From contig NZ_SNZV01000001.1 of NCBI RefSeq assembly GCF_004364125.1, forward strand, positions 310,001-374,000: a stretch of 64,000 nt of DNA. The letters run 5' to 3'. Positions within the stretch are counted from its first letter, which is position 1, and the number at the start of each line of letters is the position of its first letter. Origin of the DNA: Sphingobacterium paludis (GTDB taxonomy: Bacteria > Bacteroidota > Bacteroidia > Sphingobacteriales > Sphingobacteriaceae). Position numbers and translations under genes: made by a program. Positions 63,626-64,000 of this stretch are shown here, piece after piece. The notes under the pieces were generated by a model. The model was not told the DNA's origin. It saw only the letters and a list, made by a program, of their open reading frames with translations, and made no database searches.

Positions 63626-64000
63626 ATGGAAACAAAAAAAGTATGGTTAGTCACTGGAGCATCGAAAGGTTTAGGACTCACCTTAGTGAAAAAATTGGTA
63701 CAACAAGGCTATTGCGTGGCGGCTACCTCTCGAAAGGCGCAAGCGTTGATCGATAGTGTAGGGCCACTTTCAGCAAGCTTCCTACCCCTTGAAGTAAAGT
63801 TGACCGATAATGGCGACGTCAAAGCCGCTATTGAAAAAGCTATCGGGCATTTTGGTAGAATCGACGTCGTGGTTAACAATGCGGGGTATGGGCAAATAGG
63901 CACCCTCGAAGAGCTGAGTGACGAGGAGGCACGGGAAAATTTCGACGTCAATGTTTTCGGAACCCTACATGTTATCCGACACGTCATGTCTCATTTACGG
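63626..64000 (+). CDS. Short-chain dehydrogenase/reductase (partial, runs off the window)
   Basis: The first 125 residues of an SDR oxidoreductase. METKKVWLVTGASKGLGLTL contains the NAD(P)-binding T-G-x-x-x-G-x-G motif, and RIDVVVNNAGYGQIGTLEEL the structural N-N-A-G. The Arg in TSRKAQAL after the second strand suggests NADP preference. The Tyr-x-x-x-Lys active site lies beyond the window, so the substrate class cannot be judged. Start at ATG 63626, preceded by an A-rich stretch. Confidence 0.9.
   Translation, partial: METKKVWLVTGASKGLGLTLVKKLVQQGYCVAATSRKAQALIDSVGPLSASFLPLEVKLTDNGDVKAAIEKAIGHFGRIDVVVNNAGYGQIGTLEELSDEEARENFDVNVFGTLHVIRHVMSHLR

Overview
The window is a stretch of a Bacteroidota chromosome, most likely from the family Sphingobacteriaceae (Sphingobacterium, Pedobacter or a relative). 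The evidence is two SusC/SusD polysaccharide-utilisation loci, a hybrid two-component regulator, A-rich start regions with little Shine-Dalgarno sequence, promoters of the TTTG-N19-TAnnTTTG type (very clear at 43841-43871, 14810-14840 and 4222-4251), and an acnB-acnA twin aconitase operon. Family placement is inference; I could not run a search.

Layout. 66-4145: a TetR regulator with two tandem palindromic operators, a GNAT acetyltransferase and a secreted YwqK/MORN-like repeat protein. 4222-4434: a strong promoter and strong terminator with no ORF between them, a candidate small RNA. 4690-14692: PUL 1, containing a secreted TIM-barrel hydrolase fused to a GH16 beta-glucanase, SusD and SusC, divergent from a membrane-bound propeller/LuxR-type regulator without a kinase; beta-1,3-glucan is the likely substrate. 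14810-15028: a consensus promoter and a 36-codon membrane microprotein. 15116-21406: a tripartite RND efflux pump (adaptor, HAE1-type pump, TolC-like factor) with a small upstream gene. 21820-22020: a long imperfect hairpin and terminator, a second candidate structured RNA.

22230-31295 is the most unusual part. An HD-domain protein fused to a Pycsar-effector-like membrane domain comes first. Next is an apparent operon of a SdiA-regulated-type lipoprotein, a secreted calcineurin-like phosphoesterase, a large GAF protein with a conserved unassigned region, and an Omp85-type outer-membrane barrel whose periplasmic half carries kinase-like motifs. A convergent lipid kinase follows. Together these suggest an envelope phosphorylation/dephosphorylation system, but that is inference.

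31367-43779 is mostly housekeeping: SurE, a small unknown protein, a luciferase-like oxidoreductase, CsbD, GtrA, AcnA and AcnB, ribulose-phosphate epimerase, and a PgpH-type c-di-AMP phosphodiesterase. A tRNA-Ser(GCU) at 43886-43972 is followed by about four tandem 141-bp units that each copy the tRNA 3' end and its terminator.

44530-62200 is PUL 2: a GH95/GH43 pair on the minus strand, then SusC, SusD, GH105, a second, canonical GH95 and a hybrid two-component sensor on the plus strand. The enzyme set fits removal of fucose/galactose, arabinose/xylose and unsaturated uronate from pectic or arabinogalactan-type oligosaccharides. A 21-bp-period direct repeat overlapping the susC promoter region is a good candidate for the regulator's binding site. 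The window ends with two small lipoprotein genes and the start of a short-chain dehydrogenase that runs off the edge.
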